64,000 bases of DNA, taken from Petrimonas sp. Its GTDB lineage: Bacteria; Bacteroidota; Bacteroidia; Bacteroidales; Dysgonomonadaceae. Location of the stretch: positions 1-64,000 of the forward strand of contig DUNG01000007.1 in the NCBI GenBank assembly GCA_012839475.1, read 5' to 3'. The notes under the pieces were generated by a model that did no database searches, had not been told where the DNA came from, and saw nothing but the letters and a program-made list of their open reading frames with translations. Position numbers and translations under genes: made by a program. This document shows, piece after piece, positions 52,475-62,204 of this stretch (the stretch's first letter is position 1; the number at the start of each line of letters is the position of its first letter).

Positions 52475-53677
52475 TTATTTTATAGTGACCATGGTGGCAC
52501 CGAAACCGTACTCTTTAAACGAGGCATCCTGGCTGTAGCAGGAGGGGTATTTTTTCTTCAGCTCATTGACAATGGCCTGTCGCAGCACCCCGTCGCCCTT
52601 CCCATGAATGAATACCAGCCTCTTGCCCTTTTGCTTGAGGTGAGCCTGCATCGTCTCGTTGAACTTCTTGAGCTGGTACTCTAGGATATCCGCGTTGTTC
52701 ATGCCAGCCGTGGTGTCGAGTAGCTGGTTAATATGGAGATCCACCTCCACCACCTTTGCCTTCTCCGGTTGTTCTATCCTCTTCCTCCTGGTTCTTGCGG
52801 GTTGATTGGCCCTTCTTTTCTCGTTCATGGCCCGTTCCAGGTCTCCTGCTGAAACCAGCAACTCCTCCTCGGGCAGGTCCTCCCGCATGAGGTAGTAGAT
52901 GAGCGCATCCTCTTCGAAGTAGTCGTTCTCCTGAAAGCTATGCAGCTTGTAGAACTTCACCGTATCAATCCGTAGCTCCACCGACCCGGGGTTCTTGAAT
53001 GCGTACGGTTTGTTCCGTTTAAAGGCGATGAACTGAACCGCGACCTTCTCGATCTCGTTCAGCTCCGTTTTATCGAACTCCTCGACGAAAACTTTGGTGT
53101 TGGGTTCAACCAGGTCGGTACACCTGCTTTTCCATGCGTTGTTCTCCCGGCTCATGTAGTTGAAGTAGAGGAAGTAGTTGCTGTCGTTCACGAAATAGCA
53201 CTCGTACGCGGTGGTGGAGATGTTTTTGCTATCCATGGGGAGGTATGCCAAGCAGGCGGTGATCTGCTCCCCTTCGGGGGTTTCCACGATTGCCACTGGA
53301 CGTTCGGCTTCTGATTGAGACATTGGATTGCTCTTTTCTGATTCCCATTTGCCCGACATTTTTAGCCCCGTTCCCGGTTTGTCTACCCTTCCTAACCCGG
53401 TTTCTGATCCAGGTTTAAAGCCTTTTTCCCACCCTGGTTTCGAACCCAATTTGCTTCGTGTGTTCTCGTCCATTACCGCGGCGTCGGACGTTGCTTTTAT
53501 TTTTTCAAGTTCCTCTTCGACCGATTTGATAACCACGAGTTCCGAGACGAGTACCGGCACGTCGAACCCGTGCTCATCTTCCACGATCGCGATTTGCTTA
53601 CTTTGGAAGCCTTTTACTCTTCCTCCCCCAACGCTATTCAGAAAACGGACGGTGTCTCCAACGGATATTGATCTCAT
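52475..53677 (-). CDS. DUF2027 protein with C-terminal Smr domain
   Basis: 400 residues, cytoplasmic. The N-terminus (VGDTVRFLNSVGGGRVKGFQ and VPVLVSELVVI) matches the DUF2027 start and is followed by a Lys/Gly/Ser-rich linker (about 65-125). A beta-rich domain follows (about 128-270: ACLAYLPMDSKNISTTAYEC and YEFN-type strands). A basic hinge leads to an Smr domain (about 318-400) with VVEVDLHINQLLD, LVFIHGKGDGVLRQAIVNEL and a GFGATMVTIK end, where LDLH is replaced by VDLH. Smr domains are endonucleases acting on DNA or on mRNA at stalled ribosomes. First gene of the five-gene operon with hisS and ABC-F, divergent from queA. Confidence 0.9.
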   Translation of the reverse strand: MRSISVGDTVRFLNSVGGGRVKGFQSKQIAIVEDEHGFDVPVLVSELVVIKSVEEELEKIKATSDAAVMDENTRSKLGSKPGWEKGFKPGSETGLGRVDKPGTGLKMSGKWESEKSNPMSQSEAERPVAIVETPEGEQITACLAYLPMDSKNISTTAYECYFVNDSNYFLYFNYMSRENNAWKSRCTDLVEPNTKVFVEEFDKTELNEIEKVAVQFIAFKRNKPYAFKNPGSVELRIDTVKFYKLHSFQENDYFEEDALIYYLMREDLPEEELLVSAGDLERAMNEKRRANQPARTRRKRIEQPEKAKVVEVDLHINQLLDTTAGMNNADILEYQLKKFNETMQAHLKQKGKRLVFIHGKGDGVLRQAIVNELKKKYPSCYSQDASFKEYGFGATMVTIK

Positions 53678-53701
53678 AACTATTTTCTATGCGACTGTTT
53701 T

Positions 53702-53733
53702 TTTGTCATCCGATGCAAAGTTGACTATTTTTG
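53702..53733 (+). promoter_or_regulatory. queA promoter with consensus Bacteroidota -33/-7 elements
   Basis: TTTG (53702-53705), a 20-base spacer and TATTTTTG (53726-53733) match the Bacteroidota sigma-ABfr consensus TTTG-N19-21-TAnnTTTG exactly. The queA start codon lies 53 bases after the box. This is the clearest promoter in the window. Confidence 0.7.
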
Positions 53734-53786
53734 TGCAATAAATGAATTAATAAATACGAAAATCAAATTTTCGGTAGTCAAAATTA

Positions 53787-55184
53787 ATGAAAAAAGCCGA
53801 TATACAGCGGTTGAGCATCGATTGGTATGATTACCCGTTGCCCGATGAGCGAATAGCCAAGTACCCTCTTCCTGACCGAGATGGGTCGAAATTGTTGGTT
53901 TATGATGCTGGTCGCCTTACCTCAACTCCCTTTCGTTCACTACCCGAACAGCTTCCCCCCGGAAGCCTGTTGCTTTTTAATGACACACGGGTAATTCATG
54001 CCCGACTGATATTTCACAAGGCAACGGGTGCCCGTATAGAGGTCTTTTGCTTATCGCCTCACGATCCATCCGATTACGCGGTTAGCTTCCAGCAGCGTCA
54101 CCGTTGCTCATGGCGCTGCATGGTGGGGAATGCGCGGCGCTGGAAGGAGGAGGTGTTGACCCTGCAGGTCCCCATTGGTGAGCGGCTGGTAGAGTTACGT
54201 GCAGAGAGGGCAGGGATGGATGGGGGTGATGCCATCGTGTCGTTTTTTTGGGATAGCGGCGATTGCGCTGGTAATCATACGTGGTGCGATAATGGGAATG
54301 GCAACGGTGCTAATAACCGTGCTGAAGATCCTGGGACGACCTTTTCTGAACTGCTGGAGGCTGCAGGTAAGCTCCCTATTCCGCCCTACCTTAACCGGGC
54401 GGCGGAGTTGAGCGATGATGTAACCTACCAGACGGTCTACGCGCGGGTAGAGGGCTCCGTGGCTGCCCCCACCGCGGGGCTTCATTTTACCCCCGAGTTG
54501 ATGAACCGGTTACACGAAAGGGGCTTCCAGACGGCCGAGGCAACCCTCCACGTGGGTGCAGGCACTTTTAAGCCAGTAAAATCTTCGCTCATGGGTGAAC
54601 ATGATATGCATACGGAGTTCATTTCCGTTTCCAGAGAAACGATTGAAAGGTTGCTGCACCGTACCGGACCGTTGATCGCGGTGGGAACCACCTCGGCACG
54701 CACGGTGGAGAGCTTGTACTATATCGGGAAAAAGCTGCGTGAAAGGGAAAATGCACATGAAGCCGGGATTAGGTATGGAGCAGGTGGTGAGCGCGTAGTA
54801 GGAAATGGGCGGGTCACAGGAAGGGAATGTGAAACAGGGGGTACGCTTGAAACGCCATGCTTTATGGTGGGACAGTGGGAACCGTATGAGGAGAGCGATC
54901 CGATTGATCCGAACGTAGCCTTGGAAGCCATTCTTCGCCACCTCGACCGCACCGGTGAGGGCTCGATAACCGCGGTAACCCAATTGATGATTGCACCGGG
55001 TTACCCGTTTCACTACCCAGATGGGCTAATCACCAACTTTCATCAGCCACGAAGTACTTTACTGCTGTTGGTCGCCGCTTTCATCGGTGAGGGGTGGCGT
55101 GAGGTGTATCGGTTCGCGTTGGAAAACGATTTTCGTTTCTTGAGCTATGGCGATGGCTCCCTATTGTGGAAAAACCTTAAATAA
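53787..55184 (+). CDS. queA: tRNA preQ1(34) S-adenosylmethionine ribosyltransferase-isomerase, with two extra insertions
   Basis: 465 residues; transfers the ribosyl group of SAM to preQ1 in tRNA to make epoxyqueuosine. Family motifs: YDYPLPDERIAKYPLPDRDG, LLFNDTRVIHARL, YQTVYARVEGSVAAPTAGLH, TLHVGAGTFKPVKS, AVGTTSARTVESLYY and NFHQPRSTLLLLVAAF. Escherichia coli QueA is 356 residues, so this protein is much longer. The surplus includes a low-complexity Gly/Asn/Asp-rich insert near residues 158-185 (NGNGNGANN) and a Gly/Arg/Glu-rich one near 316-355. Both lie at likely surface loops. Single-gene unit from its own promoter. Confidence 0.94.
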   Translation: MKKADIQRLSIDWYDYPLPDERIAKYPLPDRDGSKLLVYDAGRLTSTPFRSLPEQLPPGSLLLFNDTRVIHARLIFHKATGARIEVFCLSPHDPSDYAVSFQQRHRCSWRCMVGNARRWKEEVLTLQVPIGERLVELRAERAGMDGGDAIVSFFWDSGDCAGNHTWCDNGNGNGANNRAEDPGTTFSELLEAAGKLPIPPYLNRAAELSDDVTYQTVYARVEGSVAAPTAGLHFTPELMNRLHERGFQTAEATLHVGAGTFKPVKSSLMGEHDMHTEFISVSRETIERLLHRTGPLIAVGTTSARTVESLYYIGKKLRERENAHEAGIRYGAGGERVVGNGRVTGRECETGGTLETPCFMVGQWEPYEESDPIDPNVALEAILRHLDRTGEGSITAVTQLMIAPGYPFHYPDGLITNFHQPRSTLLLLVAAFIGEGWREVYRFALENDFRFLSYGDGSLLWKNLK

Positions 55185-55248
55185 CCCGTTTTTGCTAAAA
55201 TTAAAGCCTGTTCCGTGGCTATATCCGCCTTTTTTTAGTATCATTGCA

Positions 55249-55336
55249 TCACTAAAAATGGGAGTGTTTGTCATTCTGCTTTCATGTGGGGTTGTCGTGC
55301 CCGGTTGGCACGAGAGACAACTTACTCACTAAAAAT
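55249..55336. repeat. 11-bp direct repeat flanking a hairpin upstream of the TamB-like gene
   Basis: TCACTAAAAAT is present at 55249-55259 and 55326-55336. Between the copies lies a 7-bp perfect hairpin (TCGTGCC 55295-55301, GGCACGA 55307-55313, loop CGGTT) without a following T-run. The second copy ends 14 bases before the TTG start of the TamB-like gene. The layout could be a leader regulatory structure or a small inserted repeat with duplicated target. Confidence 0.4.
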
Positions 55337-55350
55337 TTGCCCGAATAGAT

Positions 55351-58300
55351 TTGGCTTCAAAAGTCGCCCGTATAGTTGCCTACGTGATCGTTGGAATCAT
55401 ATCGTTGAACGTGATATTGTTCCTTCTTTTCAGTGTGCCTTCCGTTCAACGACGGGCGGCCCGTTTCGCGTTGGAGAAGGTACAGCCCATGATAAACACC
55501 CGTGTCTCTTTGGATGGTGTTCGGGTTCGATTCTTCAACAAGGTGGATCTTAACGGCCTATACCTGGAAGACCAACGGCAGGACACTCTTTTGTATACCG
55601 GTCGTCTCACCGTTCGGATCGTGCCCATTGACCTCCTGAGCCGTAAGGTAATGGTAGAGCAGCTAAGCCTTGAGGATTTTGTGATTAACGTTTATCGACC
55701 CTCTCCCGATGAGCCGTTTAACTTTCAGTTTATCATCGACTCGTTCGCGGGTGAAAAAGGGGCGATGGATGAGGAAAAGGATAAAGGAGAAGGGAAGGAG
55801 GTAGCGGAAGATATGTTTGAGGTCGAGGATGGTAGTAAGGAGGTGAAAAAGAGGAAAAGCCCGTGGCGCATCACCTCAGGAGCCATTCGTCTTAAAAATG
55901 GGTCGATGAGTTACCACGTTCTTTCCGCACCTACTATCCCCGGTGTGTTTTCACCTAATCATATCGATGCGCGAGAGTTAAACCTGCGGGCGAACATCGA
56001 TTTCCAGGGCATGGATAAGATGCGGGGGGAGGTCAAGCGGTTGTCCTTCCAGGAGTACCATTCGGGGTTACAGGTGGATAAGCTCGCACTGCTGTTCAAG
56101 TCGGTCGGTACGCGACTGGAGTGTGAGTGGCTTGATTTAACCTTTAACGATTCTAACCTGAAGGTGAGGGATGCCCGTTTTGACAGGGAGGCGAAAGAGT
56201 TTGCGGCCACCGTGGAGAGCGATCGGCTGGAGCCTGATGACGCTGCAATGTTCGCCGCCAAACTGAATCATCTCGATCAACCGATGTCGTTCGAGTTAGA
56301 AGCGGAGGGTGCATGGCCCTTAGCCACGGTAAAGCACCTGGATTTCAGGTATGGTCCCTTTACCCGCTTTATTCTTTCGGCGGAGATGGCCGATTGTCTT
56401 AACTTCGCGACAAGCGACCTAAAGCTGCAGTTTGACCGTCTCGCCATAACGCAAGAGCATCTGGAAGCGCTCATCCGTATTTGGGCTCCTGCCTATACCT
56501 CACCGGTTCAACTGACCGCGTTAGGTAACTTGGATTTGCGTTTGACCGCGGCGGGTAAGATACCTTTGTTTCGTTATGATATCGCGATTGACACGGAGCG
56601 GGGGGAGGTGTTGTTGAATGGGATCGGGAAGATGACCAACCGCTTTAAGCACCTTGTTTACGGGGGACCAGTTCGCTTGAATGATATCTCCGTGGCCCAT
56701 ATCATCGGTGAGAAAGCCGGTGTGGGCATTACCACGCTTGCTACCGATGCAACCGTCTCCATCGTGCAAGGCGAAGGGGTGACGGTCGAGGCCAGCGGGA
56801 ATATCGAGTCGACCACCTATAAGGGACTCCCCTACCGAGATCTTTTTTTCGACTGTGTTTACTCCGGTACGACTGTCGCTGCCACCGTGACCACCGATAG
56901 CGAGTTGAACAAACTGAAACTGGCGGCTGGCTTCTCTTTTGGTGAGGAGAAGGAAATCCTGCTGGATGGTGTGATCGATAGGCTGGATATGAGGCCCTTC
57001 CTTATGGTGGAGGGGTGGAAAATGCCAACCCTCGCTACTCGCTTGAACGCTCACTTCGTTGGTAAGACGTTCGATGATTTAACCGGCTCTTTCGTGATGG
57101 ACCAAACATCGCTTATGGACAGCAGCTTTTACTACAACCCGGGACCCATTTACCTACAGGCATCAGTGGATCCGAAGGAGGGCAAAAAGATAGAGATCGC
57201 ATCGTCTATCCTTGATGGGGAGATCACGGGTGACTATTACTTTTCCACGATTGGTAAAGAGCTTGCCAAGGATCTGCAGCTTCACTTGCCGTCCTTGATA
57301 GCAGAGGGAGGTACAGCGAATCAGTCATTGTCAATGGACGAGAGTTTACCGGCCAAAAACAACTTCACCTTCAACTTCCTCTTGAAAAATACTGAAGATG
57401 TCTCTCACGCCTTCTCCCTTCCTTTTTACAACGTTGAACATGCTGTTATAGAGGGGGTTATAGATCTGAGCAATAACCGCCCGTTACGCCTTGATGCTTA
57501 CGTTCCTCAGGCAATATTTGGCAACAACGATGTGAGGGAGACCTGGCTGGAACTTGAGAGTGAACAGAAGGGCATCGGGCTCGCCATGAGTAGTTACCTG
57601 GTACAGGATAAGGGGTATCTTCATGCGCGTCTTCGTAGCGCTGCCACGGGGGATTCGCTGGTGAATCATTTTGAGTATGATTTAAATCAGGTGAACACGA
57701 AGTCAAACGGGAATCTCCTTATTGCCATGGACTTCTTAAGAGATTGGAACGACCAGCTGGGTATTGATGTCCGGGTGCATCCCACCTCCGCGCAGTTCAA
57801 CGGGCGGGACGTTACAATCAACAAAGCCGCTATTGATTACCGGAAGGATTCGATAACCGTTCGGAACTTCGGTGTCCGTCAAGATGAGATGTTGTTGTTT
57901 GGACTTGAAGGGGTGGCATCGAAAAGCGAAGAAGACAACATCAGGCTCTACTTCAATAACACGGAGATGGCGACCATCTTGGCTGCCTTTGACGTGACGA
58001 ATATTTCCGGCTCACTCAAGGGGGAGATCTTTGTTCAACAGGCATTGGAGACACCCATGATCCATACCGAAGCACTCCGGGTAGAGCATATCGCCCTGAA
58101 CAACGATACGATTGGCACGTTGCGGATCGAGGGGGACTGGGACCAGATTCGTTCCGGGCTCAACGTGAATGCTTACCTGGAAAATGGTCGGGAGAAGAGT
58201 CTGGAGATCAAGGGGTATGTCCCCACGGGTGAAGCCAGTCCCTTGCCCTTGGACGTTGCCCTATCGATCGATAACTTTGAGCTTCGTACCATCCAGCCAT

Positions 58301-59877
58301 TGGCAACCACCATTTTTAGCGACTTAAAGGGACGATTGAACTCACGTCTCCATATTGGTGGTAAGCTGTCTGAGCCACTCACCCAGGGGTGGCTTGGCAT
58401 TGAGGATGGTGAGTTGAAGGTCGCCTACACGAACGTTACCTACTACCTATCGGACACCATTAGGGTGGGTAAGGATAACGTGGGACTGACTAATCTGGTA
58501 ATTCGCGATCAAAACAACCGGGCAGCCATGTTGGACCTGCAGCTCTCGCACACTAACTTCGGGGGAATGGCATACACGGCTAACGTTCGCCTTGATGACT
58601 TTATGCTGCTGAATAACAAGAGCCGCACCGACTTGATGTTGTACGGTAACCTGCGTTTGTCGGGTAACGTAAGCATCGCGGGTTCCTCCTCGGGCATCTT
58701 TGGCGATGGCAGGCTGTATACCAGGAGCCAGTCTGACTTTACGGTGGTGTTGCCGCAAAGCGCCAAGGCGATTGAATATACTGGGATTGTCTATATCAAT
58801 ACCCCATCAGAGGACTCCTTGAGCTTCCTGCACCGGGGTCGTGAGTTGACAAGCCAGATTAACGCTTCTATTGCATCGGGCTTACCCATTGTGATGCGGG
58901 CTACGGTCAATTTGAGCCCCCAACTCACCGCCGGTGTTGTCCTTGATCCGACCACCGGTAACGCGTTGGAGATAAATGGTGAGGGTGAGCTGAGTGTCAA
59001 TTATAACTCCAAGTCAACGCCCCAGGTTCGCCTTTACGGCGATTACGTGATCAACGAGGGTAAGTTTCATTACAATTTACAGAATCTGCGGGCCATCGAT
59101 TTCTCTATACGTGATGGCAGCCGGCTCACAATGGCGGGTCATCCCCTTAATACCCGATTTGATATTACAGCCTTCCTGCCAGTGCGAACAGATCTAACGG
59201 CACTTAGCCCCACCTTCGCGCAGGAGCTGAAAAACACGCGGGTCCCGGTGAACGCTCTACTATGGATTAACGGCAACCTGGACGCAATGGATCTCAAGTA
59301 CGACATTGAGCTCCCCGAGAGCTCCAGCGATATTCAGCAGCGGGTTAATAGTTTAATCAACACCGAGGAGACCAAGATATTGCAGTTCGCTTACCTGGCT
59401 ACTACCGGGAGTTTTATCCCTTCCCAAGGCTCACCGGATGTTGCTCTTGGCTCGTCGATGTTTACCAACTTCGCGGCGAATTACCTTTCCAGGGGACTGG
59501 ATGCCCTGTTCGCCAGCGCTTTAAGGGATAACTGGACAGTTAGTACCAACTTGCAGACGTTGGATGGAACCCTCGATAACGCCAGGATGGGGTTGGATGT
59601 GTCTACCCGCCTGTTGAATAACCGGCTACGTATTTCGACCAACCTGAGTTACGGGGATAAGAGCATGCTGGCCAGCCAGCAGGCATTCATGGGTGAGTTT
59701 GATTTGGAGTACGACATTAATAACTGGTTGATGCTCCGGGCATTTAACCGTGCCAACGAGCGATTTTCCAGCCGTGCTCCCGTAACGCAGGGTGTCGGCT
59801 TCATGGTCACCAAGGAGGGGCAATCGCTCAGTAACCTTTTCGATTTCAGGTACAGCAAGCCTAAAGAGGAAAAGTGA
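55351..59877 (+). CDS. TamB-like (DUF490) inner-membrane-anchored envelope protein
   Basis: 1508 residues, beginning at TTG 55351; no ATG gives the N-terminal helix. One membrane helix (about 8-29, IVAYVIVGIISLNVILFLLF) is followed by a very long beta-rich periplasmic body with repeated AsmA/TamB-like strands. An acidic/Lys-rich insert occurs around 132-165. The C-terminus has the TamB domain: NALLWINGNLDAMDLKYDIE, NTEETKILQFAYLATTG, SLSNLFDFRYSKPKEEK. TamB-like proteins bridge inner and outer membranes and move phospholipids or help outer-membrane assembly. The stop overlaps the start of the BamA-like gene (TGATG), the usual tamB-tamA partnership although in reverse order to E. coli. Confidence 0.9.
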   Translation: MASKVARIVAYVIVGIISLNVILFLLFSVPSVQRRAARFALEKVQPMINTRVSLDGVRVRFFNKVDLNGLYLEDQRQDTLLYTGRLTVRIVPIDLLSRKVMVEQLSLEDFVINVYRPSPDEPFNFQFIIDSFAGEKGAMDEEKDKGEGKEVAEDMFEVEDGSKEVKKRKSPWRITSGAIRLKNGSMSYHVLSAPTIPGVFSPNHIDARELNLRANIDFQGMDKMRGEVKRLSFQEYHSGLQVDKLALLFKSVGTRLECEWLDLTFNDSNLKVRDARFDREAKEFAATVESDRLEPDDAAMFAAKLNHLDQPMSFELEAEGAWPLATVKHLDFRYGPFTRFILSAEMADCLNFATSDLKLQFDRLAITQEHLEALIRIWAPAYTSPVQLTALGNLDLRLTAAGKIPLFRYDIAIDTERGEVLLNGIGKMTNRFKHLVYGGPVRLNDISVAHIIGEKAGVGITTLATDATVSIVQGEGVTVEASGNIESTTYKGLPYRDLFFDCVYSGTTVAATVTTDSELNKLKLAAGFSFGEEKEILLDGVIDRLDMRPFLMVEGWKMPTLATRLNAHFVGKTFDDLTGSFVMDQTSLMDSSFYYNPGPIYLQASVDPKEGKKIEIASSILDGEITGDYYFSTIGKELAKDLQLHLPSLIAEGGTANQSLSMDESLPAKNNFTFNFLLKNTEDVSHAFSLPFYNVEHAVIEGVIDLSNNRPLRLDAYVPQAIFGNNDVRETWLELESEQKGIGLAMSSYLVQDKGYLHARLRSAATGDSLVNHFEYDLNQVNTKSNGNLLIAMDFLRDWNDQLGIDVRVHPTSAQFNGRDVTINKAAIDYRKDSITVRNFGVRQDEMLLFGLEGVASKSEEDNIRLYFNNTEMATILAAFDVTNISGSLKGEIFVQQALETPMIHTEALRVEHIALNNDTIGTLRIEGDWDQIRSGLNVNAYLENGREKSLEIKGYVPTGEASPLPLDVALSIDNFELRTIQPLATTIFSDLKGRLNSRLHIGGKLSEPLTQGWLGIEDGELKVAYTNVTYYLSDTIRVGKDNVGLTNLVIRDQNNRAAMLDLQLSHTNFGGMAYTANVRLDDFMLLNNKSRTDLMLYGNLRLSGNVSIAGSSSGIFGDGRLYTRSQSDFTVVLPQSAKAIEYTGIVYINTPSEDSLSFLHRGRELTSQINASIASGLPIVMRATVNLSPQLTAGVVLDPTTGNALEINGEGELSVNYNSKSTPQVRLYGDYVINEGKFHYNLQNLRAIDFSIRDGSRLTMAGHPLNTRFDITAFLPVRTDLTALSPTFAQELKNTRVPVNALLWINGNLDAMDLKYDIELPESSSDIQQRVNSLINTEETKILQFAYLATTGSFIPSQGSPDVALGSSMFTNFAANYLSRGLDALFASALRDNWTVSTNLQTLDGTLDNARMGLDVSTRLLNNRLRISTNLSYGDKSMLASQQAFMGEFDLEYDINNWLMLRAFNRANERFSSRAPVTQGVGFMVTKEGQSLSNLFDFRYSKPKEEK

Positions 59878-62177
59878 TGCGTAGAAGGAACTATACATAC
59901 CTGTTGCTGGGGCTGCTCCTGTTTGTAGGTTGTGATGCCACCAAGAAGGTGCCTGAACAGAGCTACCTCCTCAATAAGGTGGAGATTCGTTCAGACGTGC
60001 GTGGCATGGGAGAGTCGGAATTGTCTCCCTACCTTCGCCAACGCCCCAACGTCTCCATTCCCATCTTCGGCAAATGGAAGTTGCACATGTACAACCTCCC
60101 TGATAATGATTCTACCTGGTTAAACCGTCAGCTACTCAAACATGGGACTCCACCGGTTTTATATAATGAGCAGCTTGCCGTGATCTCGGCCGAGCAGATT
60201 CGACTGCACCTTAACAACGCGGGATACCTGAACGCGAAGGTTGACACCATGGTGGTGAAAGAGGGTAAGAGAGCCCATGTAACATATAGTGTCACTGGGA
60301 ATGAGGCGTATCGTATACGCACCTTTCAGGAAACTATTCATTCCGTGGATACCACCGTCCACGCTCTACTAAGCGATGGTGGTCAACTGCAACTGGTGAA
60401 GGAGGGGGACCTGTTTGACCTTTCGGTGTTGGATGATGGTCGGGAAAACATGACCACCTTCCTAAAGAACCGGGGGTATTACAATTTCTTGAAGGATAAT
60501 TTTTACTTCCTGGCCGATACCACTGTTGGTAATCACCAGGTGGATGTCACGTTGTCGCTGAATAGTCCCGCTGATGGTTTAACCTACAACCAGTATAACA
60601 TTGGCAAAGTGCTTGTTGTCAATGGCGTGGATGAAGCTGTCTTAAGCGATTCAACCCGTTCTTACCAACTCGACACCATTGACTACAAAGGGGTTCATAT
60701 CGTGTCTCAACGGGATCGATTCCTGTTACCTAAGACCATCTATTACAACACCTTCATTCGCCCGGGAAGGCTATACTCTGATCGCCTTGTAGAGAGGAGC
60801 TACGCATCGTTGAACGGCATGGGACCCATTAGTCAGACGGCCATCCGTTTGACCCCCGTGGTGCGTAATGACAGCAATTACCTCGATGCACGGGTTACCC
60901 TTTTCCCTGGCAACATGCACTATATGCAGTTCGGGGTGGATGGTACCAACTCCGCGGGTGATTTGGGAATTGCCAGCAACGTGTCGTACGAGCATCGTAA
61001 TATTTTCAAGGGAGGTGAGACGTTCCGTATCCGTTTGAATGGTGCATACGAGTTTATCGGGTCGTCCGACAGCCTGAACCTGCTGGACGATAGCTATTAC
61101 GAGTATGGTGCGGAGGTATTCCTCTCCGTTCCTCAACTGCTGTTACCTTGGAGGTTGGATCGATTGCGGGATCAGCCCTCCGCCTCCACTGACTTTACCG
61201 CCGGCATCAACTATCAGTACCGTCCGGAGTATCTTAGGCAGTTTTTCAACCTGTCGAGTCGTTTTCAATGGTCCTCGTTCGACTGGAAGTTACAGAATGT
61301 GCTGGAGCCGGTGGGTATTACCTACGTGCGCATGCCCAGGACCTCCGCCCAGTTCGATTCGCTCTACATGAACGAGGAGGTCAACCCCATTTTGCGGTAC
61401 AGTTACGATGAGCAGCTTATCGTTCGAACGGCCTATCACGCTACTTTTACCAATTACAGTCGTATCGCGAGACGGAGCATGCCTACCATCCCGTTTCGCC
61501 TGCGGGCGGGCATTGAGGTGGCTGGGTGGCTTCCCCGGGCGGCTACTAGTTTAGGAGCCGGCCAACGGGAGAATGGCAGGAAGACCTTTTTCAAGATTCC
61601 TTACTCTGAATACGTTAAGGGCGACTTTGATTTCGCCCCTATGTACGTGTGGGATGATAAGAACACGCTGGCCGCCCGGTTTGCTGTTGGTGTGGCTTAC
61701 CCCTACGGCAACTCCATCGTGTTGCCGTTTGAGAAGCGCTATTTCGGAGGGGGTGCCAACAGCGTGAGGGGGTGGAGTACCCGCAGCCTGGGGCCGGGTA
61801 CTTACAGCCGCGATTCCCTCGGCTCCGATTTTGGCCATAGGATAGGGGACGTGAAGCTTGACATTAGCCTTGAATTCCGGCGTAAGATGACGTCGTTGAT
61901 CGAGCTAGCGGGCTTCATCGACGCGGGCAACATTTGGACCATAAAGGATTACGCCGAGCAACCCGGTGGTCTATTCAGGTGGAACAGCTTCTACAAGGAG
62001 CTGGCGGTGGCGTACGGCGTTGGCTTGAGACTCGACCTCAACTTCTTGATCCTGCGGCTTGATGGGGGGATGAAGGCGCACAACCCAGCGCTCGCCGAAG
62101 GGGAGCGCTGGACGCTATTCTCACCAAACCTGAGAAGGGACTTCGCGCTTCACTTCGCTATCGGTTACCCGTTTTAA
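59877..62177 (+). CDS. BamA/TamA-family outer-membrane protein
   Basis: 766 residues from ATG 59877, which shares its A with the upstream TGA; a GTG at 59874 is a possible alternative. A lipoprotein-like signal ends FVGC, so the N-terminus may be lipidated. POTRA-like repeats follow (about 30-330, with YLLNKVEIRSD, ENMTTFLKNRGYYNFLKDNF and SYASLNGMGPISQTAIRLTP), then a 16-strand barrel with the conserved loop-6 motif GGANSVRGWSTRSLGPG and a terminal FALHFAIGYPF. It acts with the TamB-like protein in envelope assembly. An ordinary bamA would be expected elsewhere in the genome. Confidence 0.92.
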   Translation: MRRRNYTYLLLGLLLFVGCDATKKVPEQSYLLNKVEIRSDVRGMGESELSPYLRQRPNVSIPIFGKWKLHMYNLPDNDSTWLNRQLLKHGTPPVLYNEQLAVISAEQIRLHLNNAGYLNAKVDTMVVKEGKRAHVTYSVTGNEAYRIRTFQETIHSVDTTVHALLSDGGQLQLVKEGDLFDLSVLDDGRENMTTFLKNRGYYNFLKDNFYFLADTTVGNHQVDVTLSLNSPADGLTYNQYNIGKVLVVNGVDEAVLSDSTRSYQLDTIDYKGVHIVSQRDRFLLPKTIYYNTFIRPGRLYSDRLVERSYASLNGMGPISQTAIRLTPVVRNDSNYLDARVTLFPGNMHYMQFGVDGTNSAGDLGIASNVSYEHRNIFKGGETFRIRLNGAYEFIGSSDSLNLLDDSYYEYGAEVFLSVPQLLLPWRLDRLRDQPSASTDFTAGINYQYRPEYLRQFFNLSSRFQWSSFDWKLQNVLEPVGITYVRMPRTSAQFDSLYMNEEVNPILRYSYDEQLIVRTAYHATFTNYSRIARRSMPTIPFRLRAGIEVAGWLPRAATSLGAGQRENGRKTFFKIPYSEYVKGDFDFAPMYVWDDKNTLAARFAVGVAYPYGNSIVLPFEKRYFGGGANSVRGWSTRSLGPGTYSRDSLGSDFGHRIGDVKLDISLEFRRKMTSLIELAGFIDAGNIWTIKDYAEQPGGLFRWNSFYKELAVAYGVGLRLDLNFLILRLDGGMKAHNPALAEGERWTLFSPNLRRDFALHFAIGYPF

Positions 62178-62204
62178 ATAGTAACATATTAATGCAATAT
62201 ATTT

